From positions 21,886,322 through 21,950,321 of the forward strand of contig CM022671.1 of the NCBI GenBank assembly GCA_012295275.1: a stretch of 64,000 nucleotides of DNA, in the 5' to 3' direction. Under the pieces are notes generated by a model. It saw only the letters and a program-made list of their open reading frames with translations. It was not told the origin of the DNA and did no database searches. Source of the stretch: Chrysomallon squamiferum (lineage: Eukaryota > Mollusca > Gastropoda > Neomphalida > Peltospiridae). Shown piece after piece: positions 1 to 17,105 of this stretch; the first letter of the stretch is position 1, and each line of letters starts with the position of its first letter. A program made the translations under genes and the position numbers.

Positions 1-480
1 ATATATTATACACAAGATAAGTACAAAACCAGAATGCACAAGCATAGCCAGAGCTACAACCTGTAAGGCATACGTTGATGATTTCCATCCCATTTTCGGC
101 CTATGTAGTTGGAAATGTCTTCTGTTTTGTTCAGCAATCCAACAGATCAATTTTCTTAGCGTCTTAGGATCCAATAGGAAGCCAATACGCGACGTTCTTA
201 GTGTATTTTCAGTCAGTTTTTCTTCCTCTGCCTCTGTGGAACATGAAAAACAGCTGTTTTTCTCAGCGATGTTCCTCTACAGCTTATTTTAAAATATCTG
301 TTGACACCTGTCTTCGATTACTCTTCTTTTGGTATGTTCTCACCGTCTGTTTTTAAATAAATATATATATATATATGTATGTATACATTTTAGTGTCCAG
401 TTGACCATTTCACTGAGAAACTGAATTACTAAAACTGTACAAGAAAATGAATTTATAATAACACATATATTTAATGGTGT

Positions 481-545
481 GCTCGAGGGCAGGTTGGGGG
501 TGTGGTCCAACCTACCCCGGGAAGACCTGCCCCGGGTAGTGAGCT
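481..545. repeat. GC-rich imperfect inverted repeat
   Basis: A GC-rich patch in very AT-rich surroundings. GGTTGG pairs with CCAACC downstream, GGCAGGT pairs with ACCTGCC, and CTACCCCGGG faces CCCCGGGTAG across a short spacer. It could fold as nested hairpins. Its origin is unknown; it may be a fragment of a mobile element. Confidence 0.5.
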
Positions 546-628
546 TTCGTTTTACTTTGAATTGATCGTTTCTGACCAGCAATTGCCAAGTCATTCAGAT
601 GTATTTAATATTTCTAAGTTTTTTTCAC

Positions 629-1017
629 AATTCCATATAACAAAGATTACCTTTGAAAGCTAATAATCTTTAGCTATGTCTAAGAAGTTGTATGTTGCAA
701 AAACAATCTTTTCAATGTCAAATCAGAACGTATTTGTTCGAGATCTTCATAACTCGTGCGTATCAATTAGCACTATAACATCGTGCTAGATCTAGCTTAT
801 CTTAAAACTATAAGTGGACAAAATATAAATCAAAATATATATTTTTTTTTGGGGGGGGAGAATTCCATATCAACTTTAATTAACTTTGAAAGTAAATAAT
901 CTTTAGCTATGTGTAAGAAGTTGAATGACAAATTAGAAAGCATCTCTTGGACAACTTGAAAACTCGTGCCTATCAAATAGTACTATAACGTCAGTGCTAG
1001 ATCCAGGTAAACTAAAA

Positions 1018-1022
<5 letters not shown>
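629..1022. repeat. Diverged tandem duplication, two units about 230 bp apart
   Basis: Unit A (629-815) and unit B (861-1022) both begin AATTCCATAT. They share ACTTTGAAAG-like, TAATCTTTAGCTATGT, TAAGAAGTTG, AACTCGTGC and GTGCTAGATC blocks in the same order, and end near AAAACTAT just before the AG array. The many substitutions and small indels point to an old event. Confidence 0.75.

Positions 1023-1104
<82 letters not shown>
1022..1104. repeat. (AG)n microsatellite
   Basis: About 41 uninterrupted AG dinucleotides, a homopurine tract. It lies directly after the second unit of the 629-1022 duplication. Confidence 0.95.
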
Positions 1105-1110
<6 letters not shown>

Positions 1111-1950
1111 AAAAACATTAAAAGAAGGCATAGGAAAGGATATGTATGCACGTTGCATAAACAATTACTGATCCTTGGTGTTAGAGAATAACAGGATTAA
1201 GTTTACCAATAAGCGATACACTGATACAGAAAATAAAATAAATCACGACAAAACATCTAGTGAACATTTTCAAAAAAAAAAAAAAAACACCAAAACCCCC
1301 CAAAACAAGAAAATAAATATAATAAAATTAAATTAAAATTAAAAAAAAATTCCATAAATACAACAAAACAAAAAATTAAAAAATTAAAAATTAGAAATCA
1401 GAACAAACTACACAATATATATGTAGTAATATTTTGAATAACACGAAAGACAACGAAGAACGGAAATTAATAATTCCAGAACAACCAAGTAAGACAAACT
1501 TATTATTATTATTATTTTTTTTTTTTTTAAATCAAGGTAATCTGTTAAAAAGCAAAATTTGGTTTTGTGCAGATATAGGAGAGCCTAGCAGTTTGTCTTG
1601 TGGTGATACTGTAGCTGGGGTAGGCAGTAAGATATCAAGGTAAAAATTGTAATGTCACGGAACCATGTCTAATAATACTACTAATAATATTAATAATAAA
1701 ACATTTCTGGCAGCTCAGTCTATCTCCGTAATTACGATTCTATCACACACACTAAGCGCTTTAAAATTTTATTTCCATGTATTTCATTCATTGATTATAA
1801 GCAAGCGCCGTACGATAAATTAAAATACAACTACAACTAATAATAATAATAATAACAATAATAATAATAATAATAATCATCATCAGCATCATCATCATCA
1901 TATCTGAAATGTGATTTTTCTTTTTATTACATTATCGTAAAATGTGTTAA

Positions 1951-2056
<106 letters not shown>

Positions 2057-2763
2057 GTTTCAATACAGTTTCTTTATATAGTATGCATGTGTTCATGTGT
2101 GGGAAAAAATTAAAAGAAGGAAAGAAAAGAGATCTTAAAATATTATTAGATAAAATATAATACAACTTGATAAATTTATTTTATTTTTATGTATTTATTT
2201 ATTTATTTATTTTACTTGTTGCTGCTGTTGTTGTTGTTGTTGTTATCAATGTTAGTTGCTAAGCTGCCGTAACTTAGATTTCGTTAATATAAAGGCTGAT
2301 AAATTTACTCCCATTTGGAACACATTGCCATTTAATTCATTCTGTTTTTATCTTTTATTTTTTTATTTTTTAAATGTAAATTCACTACTCTATGACTTCG
2401 AAAATAAAAAGTACTAATAAAAAATGAAACAAATAAATAAATATAATATAAGAAAAAATACTAATAAAAAATAAAATAAATAAATAAATATAATATTACA
2501 AAAATACTAATAAAAAGCAAATTAAAATAAATATAATATTACAAAAATATTAATTAAAATTTAAATAAAATAAAAGAAATATTAGAAAAAGACAAAGGAA
2601 AAAAAAAAAAGCAATGACCTAAACATGCATTTCAGGTATGTTTGTGTACATGCATGTATGTAAATAAGCACATAAATATATCAGTATATGTATATATGCT
2701 TGACTTCTTTTTTTTTTTCTTTTTTTTTTTTTCACTACAACTAATGATCGCAAAGCAAGCTCG

Positions 2764-2774
2764 ATGACTCATCA
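2764..2774 (+). promoter_or_regulatory. AP-1 / CNC-sMaf-like element next to the GST start
   Basis: The sequence ATGACTCATCA contains a perfect AP-1 core (TGACTCA). It differs at one base from the CNC-sMaf (Nrf2/CncC antioxidant response) consensus RTGACTCAGCA. It lies 73 bp upstream of the GST start codon. A possible splice acceptor (TTTCAG) ends at 2780, so the site is either proximal promoter or the end of a 5'-UTR intron. Function is inferred from position and motif only. Confidence 0.4.
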
Positions 2775-2846
2775 TTTCAGTTTCATATATCTGCTTGCGA
2801 CAACGCTGAAGCGGACATTGACGTTGTCAGACGCCGGCGAGACACT

Positions 2847-7648
<4,802 letters not shown>

Positions 7649-7836
7649 AACAGTTCTCTTGCGTATGCATAATGATTGTTCACAACAAAAAAAAACCCAT
7701 CTCGCACAAAATAATTTTCTGTTATTAATTATACAGTAGTTAGTAAGAATTTTAATTAATTCTCTTTTCCTATAATGTTTTATTTTATTTTATTGTTTGT
7801 TTGTTTGTTTGTTATTATTTTTTTAAATGTTATTTT

Positions 7837-7868
<32 letters not shown>

Positions 7869-8150
7869 TTTTGCTAATGTTCAACTTTAAGCTGTTTATT
7901 TTGTTTTATTTTAAATTAAATAAATTTCGTAAAATTGATTTTTCCTTTTGTTTGTTAATTTATATATTTTGAATATTTGCAGAAAATAAATATAATAATC
8001 TGAATGTATAAACTAATTTTTTTTTATGGAATAATTATAATATTCATTTAAACTGCGTTAAAGTATGTAAACTGTATCTTGTATAGAAATAACAAACGAA
8101 ATAAAAAGTTAATAAGCAATAATTTTATATTACTGTTGTTGTTGTTGTTG

Positions 8151-8209
<59 letters not shown>

Positions 8210-8549
8210 AATGAATGATTATAAATGAATGACTCCTGAGCATATATCGCCTATTGAATGTCAAAACAAAGGTAAATTGGTATTTATTATATTATATTAT
8301 ATTATATTATATTATATTATTTTCATTTATATCCTTCCTCCTAGGTTCGTAGTCAAGACATACTTGAAAAACAGGGCATCCACGCATAGTTGGTCTTTAC
8401 AGGTAAACAGGAGTTATAGCCCTTTGATTTAAATTATTCTGTTAAGATCAGTCTCGAGATAATTTATGTATTTCCTTAAACTAAACTAAAATAAAATAAA
8501 ATACTTTTTGAGGCAGGTCTATCAAAACAGAAAATGAGGTGACCTGTCA

Positions 8550-8580
<31 letters not shown>

Positions 8581-8595
8581 TATTTATTTGATTTA

Positions 8596-8626
<31 letters not shown>

Positions 8627-8761
8627 ATTTTTGTTTTTATTATTATTTTGTGATAGTTACTAAAAATATTAAAGCTGATAGTATCTTCTCTTTTTTTTTA
8701 AATTTTATTAAATAGTTTCTTTTAATTTCAGGATCAGGTTTATTATTTATTTTCATTTTTC

Positions 8762-8818
<57 letters not shown>

Positions 8819-9600
8819 TTTATTATGTTATTTAGTTTTGAGGGTTTTGTTTCTGGCCGTATTTTCATTTTTTAGTGCCAAGCCCTCTTCAGGGAGGGAA
8901 GAATAAATGAAATAACAATATATAAATAAATTAACAGTTTTAACAGTTTTATATATAAATATATATATATATATATATACATTTGAATGCTTATCGTTTT
9001 GTCATTATACATTTATAATAACTAATACATGTATATTATGATTAGTTGGGTGTATTTCTGTTGTTGTTGTTGGGGGGGTTTTTAGGGAGGGAAGAGTCTT
9101 TCTTTCTTTCTTTCTTTCTTGTTTATTTATTTTTTAAATTTATCTATTTGTCTATATTTCTGCATCTATAATATGTATGTCCAATCTTTTGCTTGGATAT
9201 TTTCTTTGTTCTTGTTGATTTTTTCACCCCCATTTACTCACTTAATAATTTTTATTGAAAACTGTATTTTTAGAAATCTTTTCTTAGCGCGCGCACACAC
9301 ATACATACACGCAAGCATAAAATGTAATAAAGGATTTTATAGCAATGTAATTAAGTCCAAGTGAACTTTATATTGAAGAAGATTGCGAATTATTTATGAA
9401 AGAAAACGACGATGTTAACTTCACAAAATTAGGTGGGCTAGGGTGGATAGAAATATTGTATGTTTCATTGTACTGTTAAATGGTCAAAAATATATATATA
9501 TATATATTATTTAATAATAATTAAATGTTTATATTAACTAATTTCTATATCATTTAGTTAACTTTTGTAAGAATGTAATTAATGTCTTTTGTGGGGGGGG
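7649..9600. other. GST 3' region and intergenic simple repeats
   Basis: After the GST 3' UTR this stretch holds TTG/TTA triplets (8134-8208), an ATATT pentanucleotide run (8284-8322), two long poly-T tracts (8552-8577 and 8600-8626), a TTA array (8766-8817) and a TA run (8951-8980). A 58-bp stretch at 8345-8402 has AG and GT borders and one open frame, but nothing connects it to a gene. Confidence 0.6.
7985..7990 (+). terminator. Candidate poly(A) signal of the GST gene
   Basis: AATAAA lies 337 bp after the GST stop codon. Another AATAAA is at 8100-8105. The stretch is AT-rich, so chance matches are likely. Confidence 0.35.
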
Positions 9601-9615
9601 GGAATTGTATCATTG

Positions 9616-9623
9616 TGACGTCA
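9616..9623. promoter_or_regulatory. Perfect CRE palindrome (TGACGTCA)
   Basis: The full palindromic cAMP-response element / ATF-CREB site lies 238 bp upstream of the first start exon of the death-domain-like gene. It is at the start of a non-repetitive stretch that reads like a proximal promoter and 5' UTR. Binding is inferred from the exact match and position. Confidence 0.55.
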
Positions 9624-9860
9624 CTGAATTAATACTGCAAAACATTTTGCATTAGTTCGGTCTCTTTTCTATCAGGTAACACGCAGTCTGTTGCAAGTCG
9701 TTTAGTATAGATCTGTGGTAAACCAAGTGACCCATTATCAAGTACAGCAGACGACAAACTGTGTTTCTATGTACCCGGTTGTCATGCGCGCGGGTTAGCC
9801 CTCCTACCACACAGTTGACAATTTGTATCGATATCAACGCCACCACCATAGGCTTTCATT

Positions 9861-9873
9861 ATGTCGGAAGAAG
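9861..9873 (+). CDS. Start exon A of the death-domain-like gene
   Basis: ATGTCGGAAGAAG is followed directly by donor GTACGT. About 200 bp of non-repetitive sequence precedes it, with a CRE further up. The ATG context has T at -1 and A at about -4, so it is not a strong Kozak match. Joining to 13723 restores the frame as MSEE-V. Confidence 0.5.
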
Positions 9874-10903
9874 GTACGTCGGTCACAGTAATATTAAACA
9901 ATGCAGGGTCATTTATGCCCAGTATATTATTGAATTTTGTTTGTTTCTAGCCATTCGTTTTGGTAATCGTGTTACAATTAACTGAAGCAAATGTTAACTT
10001 TTTTTTTCTTTTTCTTTTCTTTTTCTTTTTCTATAACTACTGAACCAAAATAAAAGAAATAAAGAAACCGTATTCAAAACAACTACCTCTAGGAAATTAA
10101 AATTATTTTTTTTATTAACGCTTTGATTAGAAAAGGTAAATCATCTTAAAATGATTTCATTTCTGTCAGAGAGACCTACCACAAATGACTTCAAAGAAAA
10201 AAAAAAAAAATTAAAAATTAAAAATGTACACGGCTGTTACGAAAATATAAATAGCTTTGATATTTTGCAGTGACTGTTATTAATAATAAAGATCAATATT
10301 CTGTTATTGCTTGTTGCTGTCTCGTAACGTTTGCTTTTTCTCCTCAGTTCTCATAGTTTCCCGCGCCAAACAAAAATATTTCATCTGAATGAAATAAATC
10401 GACGTTTCTGTCATTTTTTATTATTATTATTATTTTATTACTAATTCGCTAATGGTGCTTAGGTGTACATCAAAGGAGGAAAGGTCGTAAACTTTCGTGC
10501 ATAAAATGTAAAGACGTTTATAAATTTACATTTGGAAGGGGGTACACCTGACATAGTCTTATTTTACTAAGATCAATGTTTTGTTTGCTTATCAAATAGA
10601 AAGTTTGTGGGAGGAGTTTGGATTTTCCTTTTTTTTCTTCTTCTTCGTATATTTAATTTTTCATTATATAATTTTAAAAGGGGCGTCATGTTGCAGTGTA
10701 GAATATTACGTGATAAATAATAAAAGGTTTTCATTATTATACTTAAAATATTTTAGTAGTGTTGTAGTTGTTGCTGCTGTTGTTGTAATAGTTGTTGTTA
10801 TTGCTGTCCATGCCTAGGCGTGTGTACTGCTGACTTGACATGTTGCTTTACTCAGTAATCATTGTTTTGCAAAACTCTCTATCCTTAGATTAAATTAAAT
10901 TAA

Positions 10904-10941
<38 letters not shown>

Positions 10942-11425
10942 GGAAGTGCTGCGTATTTTATGTTTGTTGTTTATGTGTCGGTTACCCTGCAGAATATTAA
11001 TATAAACACTTGAGACGTAAGTTAAACCATTATAATGTATTTACCACAACTTTTATATATATAATGTTTGAAAACCTATAATTTTAATATAACGAAACTG
11101 TAACGATATCGTTATTATTAGTAGTAGTAGTAGTAGTAGTATTGTTGTTGTTGTTGTTCTTCTTCTTCTTCTTCTACTTTTTTCTTGTTTTGTTACTGCG
11201 CTACTGTATATTTATCGATCATTATCCAAAATAAATAAATAAATAAAAACTTAATAATTAAAAGAAAACACGGTCTAATAACATTTCAAATTAGTATGAA
11301 TATTAAACTGATGATTTTCTGTATTACTCAAACACAGGACACTAATATTAGCAACTATAATTTATTGAATATCCATCAAATATTTCTTAAATAACAGAGG
11401 TCACTAGGAGCTTTACTATTTTTGA

Positions 11426-11488
<63 letters not shown>

Positions 11489-12587
11489 TGAAACTCGGTG
11501 TAACCCTTCATTCTTAACAATGTCGAGCCTTCTGTTCAACGAAAGTTGAACCTATTCTGAAGCAACAATAAAATATTTGTGTGGAAAAAAAAAGAAAAAA
11601 GAAATTAATAACTTGATATGATTGAGTGCCTAACCGAAAAATAATAACATCAATCGATTTGGTGCCATTTATAACAGGTGACTTTTGTACTGCAAACACC
11701 GGTCAATATTCGGCGTTCATAACAATGACACGATTATGAACTATCCAGTTAAGCGAGGATATAACTCGGGTCGCACGAACTCCTTTATGAAAGGCCTACA
11801 GTCTGGAGCCAAAAGAAACTTGTGCTATCAGTATCAAATTAATGATTCCAATATCGCTAAATGACAGTAATGCGATACACGCGTTAAATAAAAACGTATT
11901 TGGTAACTATGCAACAGGACCCACGCATACCTTTTATTACTTTATTTATTAACATTATTATTATTTTTAATAATTTGCATACTGTTTCATGAATTCGGAG
12001 GGGAGGGTGGTGAGAAGGGAAGTTTTACGTTTATTGTTCTAGTGGAAACACGGCGTATTTTAGATATCATGTTTTACTGATTTTCTTACCCGGGTTGTTC
12101 GCCTGCCACTTAGAGTATGGCGCTAGCAGAAAAACCCAAGGTGATTAAACGCTTGAGATGTAAGTTAGAATACTTATTTTATTTACAACTATTTATTTAT
12201 TTATTTCATATATATATATATGTTTCAAAACAAATTTTCTTTTCGAAATTTGGCTGTAACTGCTATATTTTGTTTAATATATTAATATCTTTATTTTTTT
12301 TTTTTTTTTTTTTTTATTTTTTTATGTATTTAATTTATTTATTTTTAATGTAATTATTGTATATTTATTGTTTGTTTTTTTTACTTCATTCTTTTATATT
12401 TGTTATCTTCGCTTTGCACATACACTTAAATATTTTATTAATAATTAACGGTAAAATTGTCCATAAATTTCTTAACGACATTTTGCATTTTCATATATTT
12501 TTGAAAATATTTATAATTTTGATATCGGTGGGGATAAAAAAAGAAAAAAAGTCGCATAAGAGACAAAAGTTGAGCAAGGAAGTATGT

Positions 12588-12618
<31 letters not shown>

Positions 12619-13153
12619 TTGAATTTTTGTTTTGTCAATAGAATCTTCATTCTATAACAGTTCCAATTTACATACAGTCAGGCTAAAAATTATTAAAAAA
12701 AACCCTATTTTTTATTATTACTTTTATTTATTTAATGTTTTTAAATTTTATTTTATGTTAATTTATTATATTTTTATTTTTTTTATTATTTTTATTTTTT
12801 TATTATTTTTTATTTTTTTATTTTTTCTGGTTTTATGATTTATCAAATAATATGCACTGGAGTTTTCCTTTCTCATATATCAGAAATTTGGTCATAAAAT
12901 TTTTACATATTGGTAGAATAAGTGTAGAATGCATTATAAAAGAAATAGGTAATCTATACTGTATATATATGTTCCAATTAACCCCAGCTTTCTACAAAAC
13001 ATAAAGAAACAAAACAGTTTAATAAAATAAGTGATACTCTCCATTCAGAATACTGTCCCAGAGCTTTCTGTTGTTGTTGGCTTATTTTGTTTCTTAAACA
13101 TAATTCAAATATATTCTGCATATTTCCAAGTTACTTACTTGTTTATTGTTATG

Positions 13154-13198
<45 letters not shown>

Positions 13199-14096
13199 TC
13201 CATTCAATTTTTAATAATAAGTGTGGTTTAAAAATATCTGGGTGCCGCCATTTTTCTGTAATTGTAAAATAATTGCAAATGTGATGGACCAATTTGCTTT
13301 AAAGTGTCTTCTAGTGTCTAACAAAATAAAATGAAAAAATATAATAAAATAATAATAATGTATCTGTCTGCACCCTTCAGATGTTTTGTAACTGTTTTAA
13401 TCCAATAGTCTGTTATAAATAATTATAATAATTGAAAAAATAATAAAATAAATACATAAATAAAATAGTAACTGTTATTAATAATTATAATAAATAAAAA
13501 AAATAATAATAATGAAATAAATAAATTAATAACTGAAGTACATACATTTTTTTATTGCATTCACATTGTGCTCCCATAAGTATATTTTAAATTAAGATTA
13601 CTGAACGGAACATAAAAACTTTTTTATATTTCAATGTTGAATCTTTACATTAATGTATCTTATCTGACCCGTCAGGGAATTTGCAGTAAAACATACACTA
13701 TGGTCTTTTACTTCATTTGCAGTTGCTGCCACTTCCACAGGCAAGAAGGAACCAGAGGTCCTTTCGAACACTAGTTTGATTCTGCTAGCCAGATACATAG
13801 CCCAGGAAAAAATGAACTACCTCGAGATCGGCATGCGTCTCAATCTGCCCACCACTACACTGGTCAACATCGTCAACAGCGTCACACTGTCGGAAATCAC
13901 AGAAGAAAAGCTCAAGGTAATAGTGGCGGAAAAGTCTCTTTTTCTGTGGAAAGAACTGACTGCCGAAGTGAAAACAAAAGACAGAATTAAGATGTTGGAA
14001 CGGGCTCTGCGAGAGATGGAAAAGAACGAGGTAGCCGACACACTTTTAGAAAGACACATACAGAATTTGGAATTTTCGCCAGACTGTTTTCAGTGA
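9861..14096 (+). CDS. Small death-domain-like protein with alternative start exons
   Basis: Start exon A is 9861-9873 (MSEE, donor GTACGT). Start exon B is 12117-12159 (MALAEKPKVIKRLR, donor GTAAGT). Both end in phase 1 and join the common exon 13723-14096, giving 128 or 138 aa. The shared part reads VAATSTGKK or FAATSTGKK and then a helical region with the hydrophobic spacing of a death domain: LLARYIAQEK, YLEIGMRLNLP, TLVNIV, LFLWKEL with its tryptophan, and RALREMEKNEVADTLLE as the last helix. Death domains are protein-protein modules of apoptosis and innate-immune adaptors. No second domain is seen, so a stand-alone adaptor is possible. The family call rests on pattern only. Including both start exons would give a stop after 15 residues. 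Confidence 0.65.
10380..12060. other. Intron or upstream region between the two start exons
   Basis: Contains TTA arrays (10902-10940 and 11429-11487), TAG/TTG/TTC triplet runs (11118-11176) and a non-repetitive island at 11500-11935. No coding sequence was recognised. Confidence 0.6.
12117..12159 (+). CDS. Start exon B of the death-domain-like gene
   Basis: The ATG opens 14 codons plus one base and then GTAAGT. Just upstream, CTTAG|AG could act as a splice acceptor after a pyrimidine-rich stretch, so the exon may be an internal exon carrying its own start or a first exon with a separate promoter. The peptide is basic (KPKVIKRLR). The 11500-11935 stretch upstream is non-repetitive and could hold a promoter. 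Confidence 0.5.
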
Positions 14097-14450
14097 GTCA
14101 GGTCTTTCACAGATGTGACAAAATAATGAAATGAGAAAGATCAAAGAACAAAAGTGCTCATTATGTTAAATAATTTTATGGCTTTGATTATTTTGTACAG
14201 TGATTTCGATGTTAAATGATACAGCTGCTGAAGTTTAATCATGTTAAAGACATTGTCTGCCTTCTCCAGTAGTGTTTAAAATAATTAAGTGTAAATAGGT
14301 TACTTCAAATGTCAGTAACCTTATTCCTCTCTGAATGGATATAACCTAATGCTTGTCCATATGGTCAATCCCATCATTTTGCGGTTTCAGTATGATTTCA
14401 ACCATTTCTTTTATAACAGTATCAGAAACCAGATTATTTTTTATATTTTG

Positions 14451-14456
14451 AATAAA
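14451..14456 (+). terminator. Candidate poly(A) signal of the death-domain-like gene
   Basis: AATAAA lies 355 bp after the stop and is followed by A-rich sequence. A reverse-strand AATAAA at 14489-14494 could serve transcripts from the convergent NF-YB gene. Confidence 0.45.
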
Positions 14457-14499
14457 GAAAAAAAAAAAGTAGTATAAAAATAATTGTTTTTATTAATTT

Positions 14500-17105
14500 T
14501 CCAGAAATATTTTTGTTAATCAAGAAATGTTGCCAAAAAAAAACAAGGCATGAGAGATAAAAAATATTGTTTTAATAACATTTTAAACTGTATGTTTTTA
14601 TTTTTGTAATTTTGTATACAATTTTTTTATTATTATTACTATCATTTAGTAATATCAGTAGTAGTTTTTGTTTTGCTTTTATGATCATAATACATGATAA
14701 ACAAAAAACAAAAACCTCAAATCTACTGAAATGAAAGCCATTCTACGATCTATTCTTTTCAATAAGCAGAAAGAAACTTTTCCTGTATCTTATTCAGAAA
14801 ACGTATTTAAATACTTATGCTGAAATATCAGAAAGGATCACCCAAAGATGTTTTTATTCCTCAGGCAACACAACTGTTATGAATTAGTGCTTTTCCCTTG
14901 GAATAACGTTCAAAAGAATGAAAATCAAATGTAAACAAATTTTCTAAAATTACTACCATTGTTAATTTTCTTTTATTTATTTATTTATTGCATTAGTTTT
15001 GTTTTGTTTTTTATATATGACATTTGTTTTGTTATTTTCCTTTTTATTTAATTATTAAATTTTATTTTTGGAAAATTCTCATTAAAAATACTATCAGCAA
15101 CAGAAAATTAAAACAATATAATATTAATTATTTATTTGACTTTTATTTTTTTTTTCACAATAAAATTTGCAGATCCTGATGTGTGATTTTCAAAAATGAA
15201 TAAAAATACAAGTTTGACAAACATTTTACAAATTCTACTTTTATGCACAATGGGTTGAGAATATACATTAATAATTTATATTGAATCAAAAACATAGAAT
15301 TATATTTTAATTCAACATGATTTAGGAGAAATTAGACAAAAATCTTTTCATTCATTTTTTTCCCTGTTTTTCAAACATTCAGAAATAAAAATTAGTTAAT
15401 TATGTTCTTTAAAAAAAAACCAGTGTGAAAAATTACAACTTAAACTGCTCAATAATTTTTAAGTTGGAACATGAAAAAAGTATGACATTATGAATTATAA
15501 ATTATTTTTTTTTTGTTCTTTTGTGGATGTAGTGGAAATGATAATATAATATTTTACATATTTCAACCCTGGTTATGGAAACATGGATCTACTGTCAACA
15601 AACAACATAATTACATAATTCATTATATTGATAGTAAACACATGAATACAAAGACGACGATGAGTAGATAGTGTGATATCAAAAATATTTACATCAATTT
15701 CATAATAAGACTAACAGTTAACTATTGTCTTTAACAGCCGTTGTTTATATAATATTAATAATAATAATAACAACAATAATAACTGCTATAAAAATTGCTT
15801 TTTGTTGGACAATTTTAAAAATTAAATTTTAAAAAAAAATAATAAAAAATTATGTTTCATCTTTTTTCCTGATTTTATAAATAAACAGTTTTTCATTTTT
15901 AAACAAAGTCTGATCTTTAAAAAGGAAAACCAAAGGTAGAACTGCAGAGTGATATTTGAACATATATAAAAAAATAATAATAATAATAAACAAATAAATA
16001 TTAGATTATTATTATAAGTGTAAATTTATGCTAATTAAAAAAAAATTAAAAATTAAATTACTATTTTATTACACAACAGCTGTGAATATAAAACATAAAT
16101 ACAATTTTAAAAAATGAGAAAACATTAATATGAAAAATGAATATGGTCACTATACATTTGTGTTCACTTAACCCCTGGATTTGCACATGGTAAATATAAA
16201 TGTATATTTGTGAGCTGTGAAGAGATTATTCATATGAAACCAACCATGACTGATTTGAAATCTAATTTAGAAATATGAGACCAAACCTTGAGAGAATCCT
16301 TCAGAAAGTTATTTTTTTATGAACTCTAAGGTTTTTAATTAAATAGTCATAAAATTTTGTGCTGCATCCTTTATTTAATAAAATATAATCAAACTTTAAT
16401 TTAAAAAAACACACAAATAAATTGCAGACTCTAGAAATCTATAAAAATTAAATTTTCTTTCCAAAAACTAAGTCCTCTAAAAATCCACTAACTCCAGCTG
16501 CTTCATACTGAGATAAAATCTTTAGCAAATAATTATAAACACTGTTAGATAGTAAAGATGTTAAAAATAAATTCTGAATATGTTTAGGAATGAAACTTTA
16601 AGCACTACTACAAAACCAATAATGAAGAAATTTTAGATAAGACCTCTATAAGTCATTTCCTAAATGAATTTATTTCATAATTATAACTGCCAAATTCTCA
16701 ACTTTTAATGTATGTATGTACAATTCTACAGATAAATGCATTATATAGATGGCAATTACAATATTTACTGGATTTTTTAATCTTCTTTCATAGTTTTTGC
16801 ATAAACCATAAATGCAAAAATTTTTCACATAATTCTTTCTAGAACCATTTTAAAAATGTTTATAATACAAAATCTTTAAAATATGCACATGAAAACAATT
16901 TTATGGTACTTTATTTTCAATGATGTGACCAAAAAAGTATAAAACTGGGGAAAAATGAGTCACTGCTGAACACTGCTCATATCATTTCTTTTTGGAAAAG
17001 TACATGAACTTTATTATGAAAGGAAACATGGAATTAAAAAAGCACTTCAGTCTGGTCTGCACCATAAAGATAAAAATAATTGTATCTGTCTGGTTTTTTT
17101 AGCAA
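14500..17105. other. Tail-to-tail region between the death-domain-like gene and NFYB
   Basis: 2.6 kb with few microsatellites compared with the rest of the window and no coding potential. The low repeat content would fit a long NFYB 3' UTR, or a 3' UTR shared between strands. This is inference. Confidence 0.45.
17010..17015 (-). terminator. NFYB: Nearest candidate poly(A) signal of NFYB
   Basis: Reverse-strand AATAAAG, 91 bp after the NFYB stop. More distal candidates continue to 14489. Which one is used cannot be decided from sequence. Confidence 0.4.

Noticed and set aside
8345-8402. 58-bp stretch with AG and GT borders and one open frame (VVKTYLKNRA)
   Set aside because: No neighbouring exon in compatible phase, no recognisable peptide, and it lies past the GST poly(A) signals.
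9652-9985. Open frames on both strands around start exon A
   Set aside because: They run across the 5' UTR and the donor; only the 13-nt coding part of the exon fits the downstream frame.
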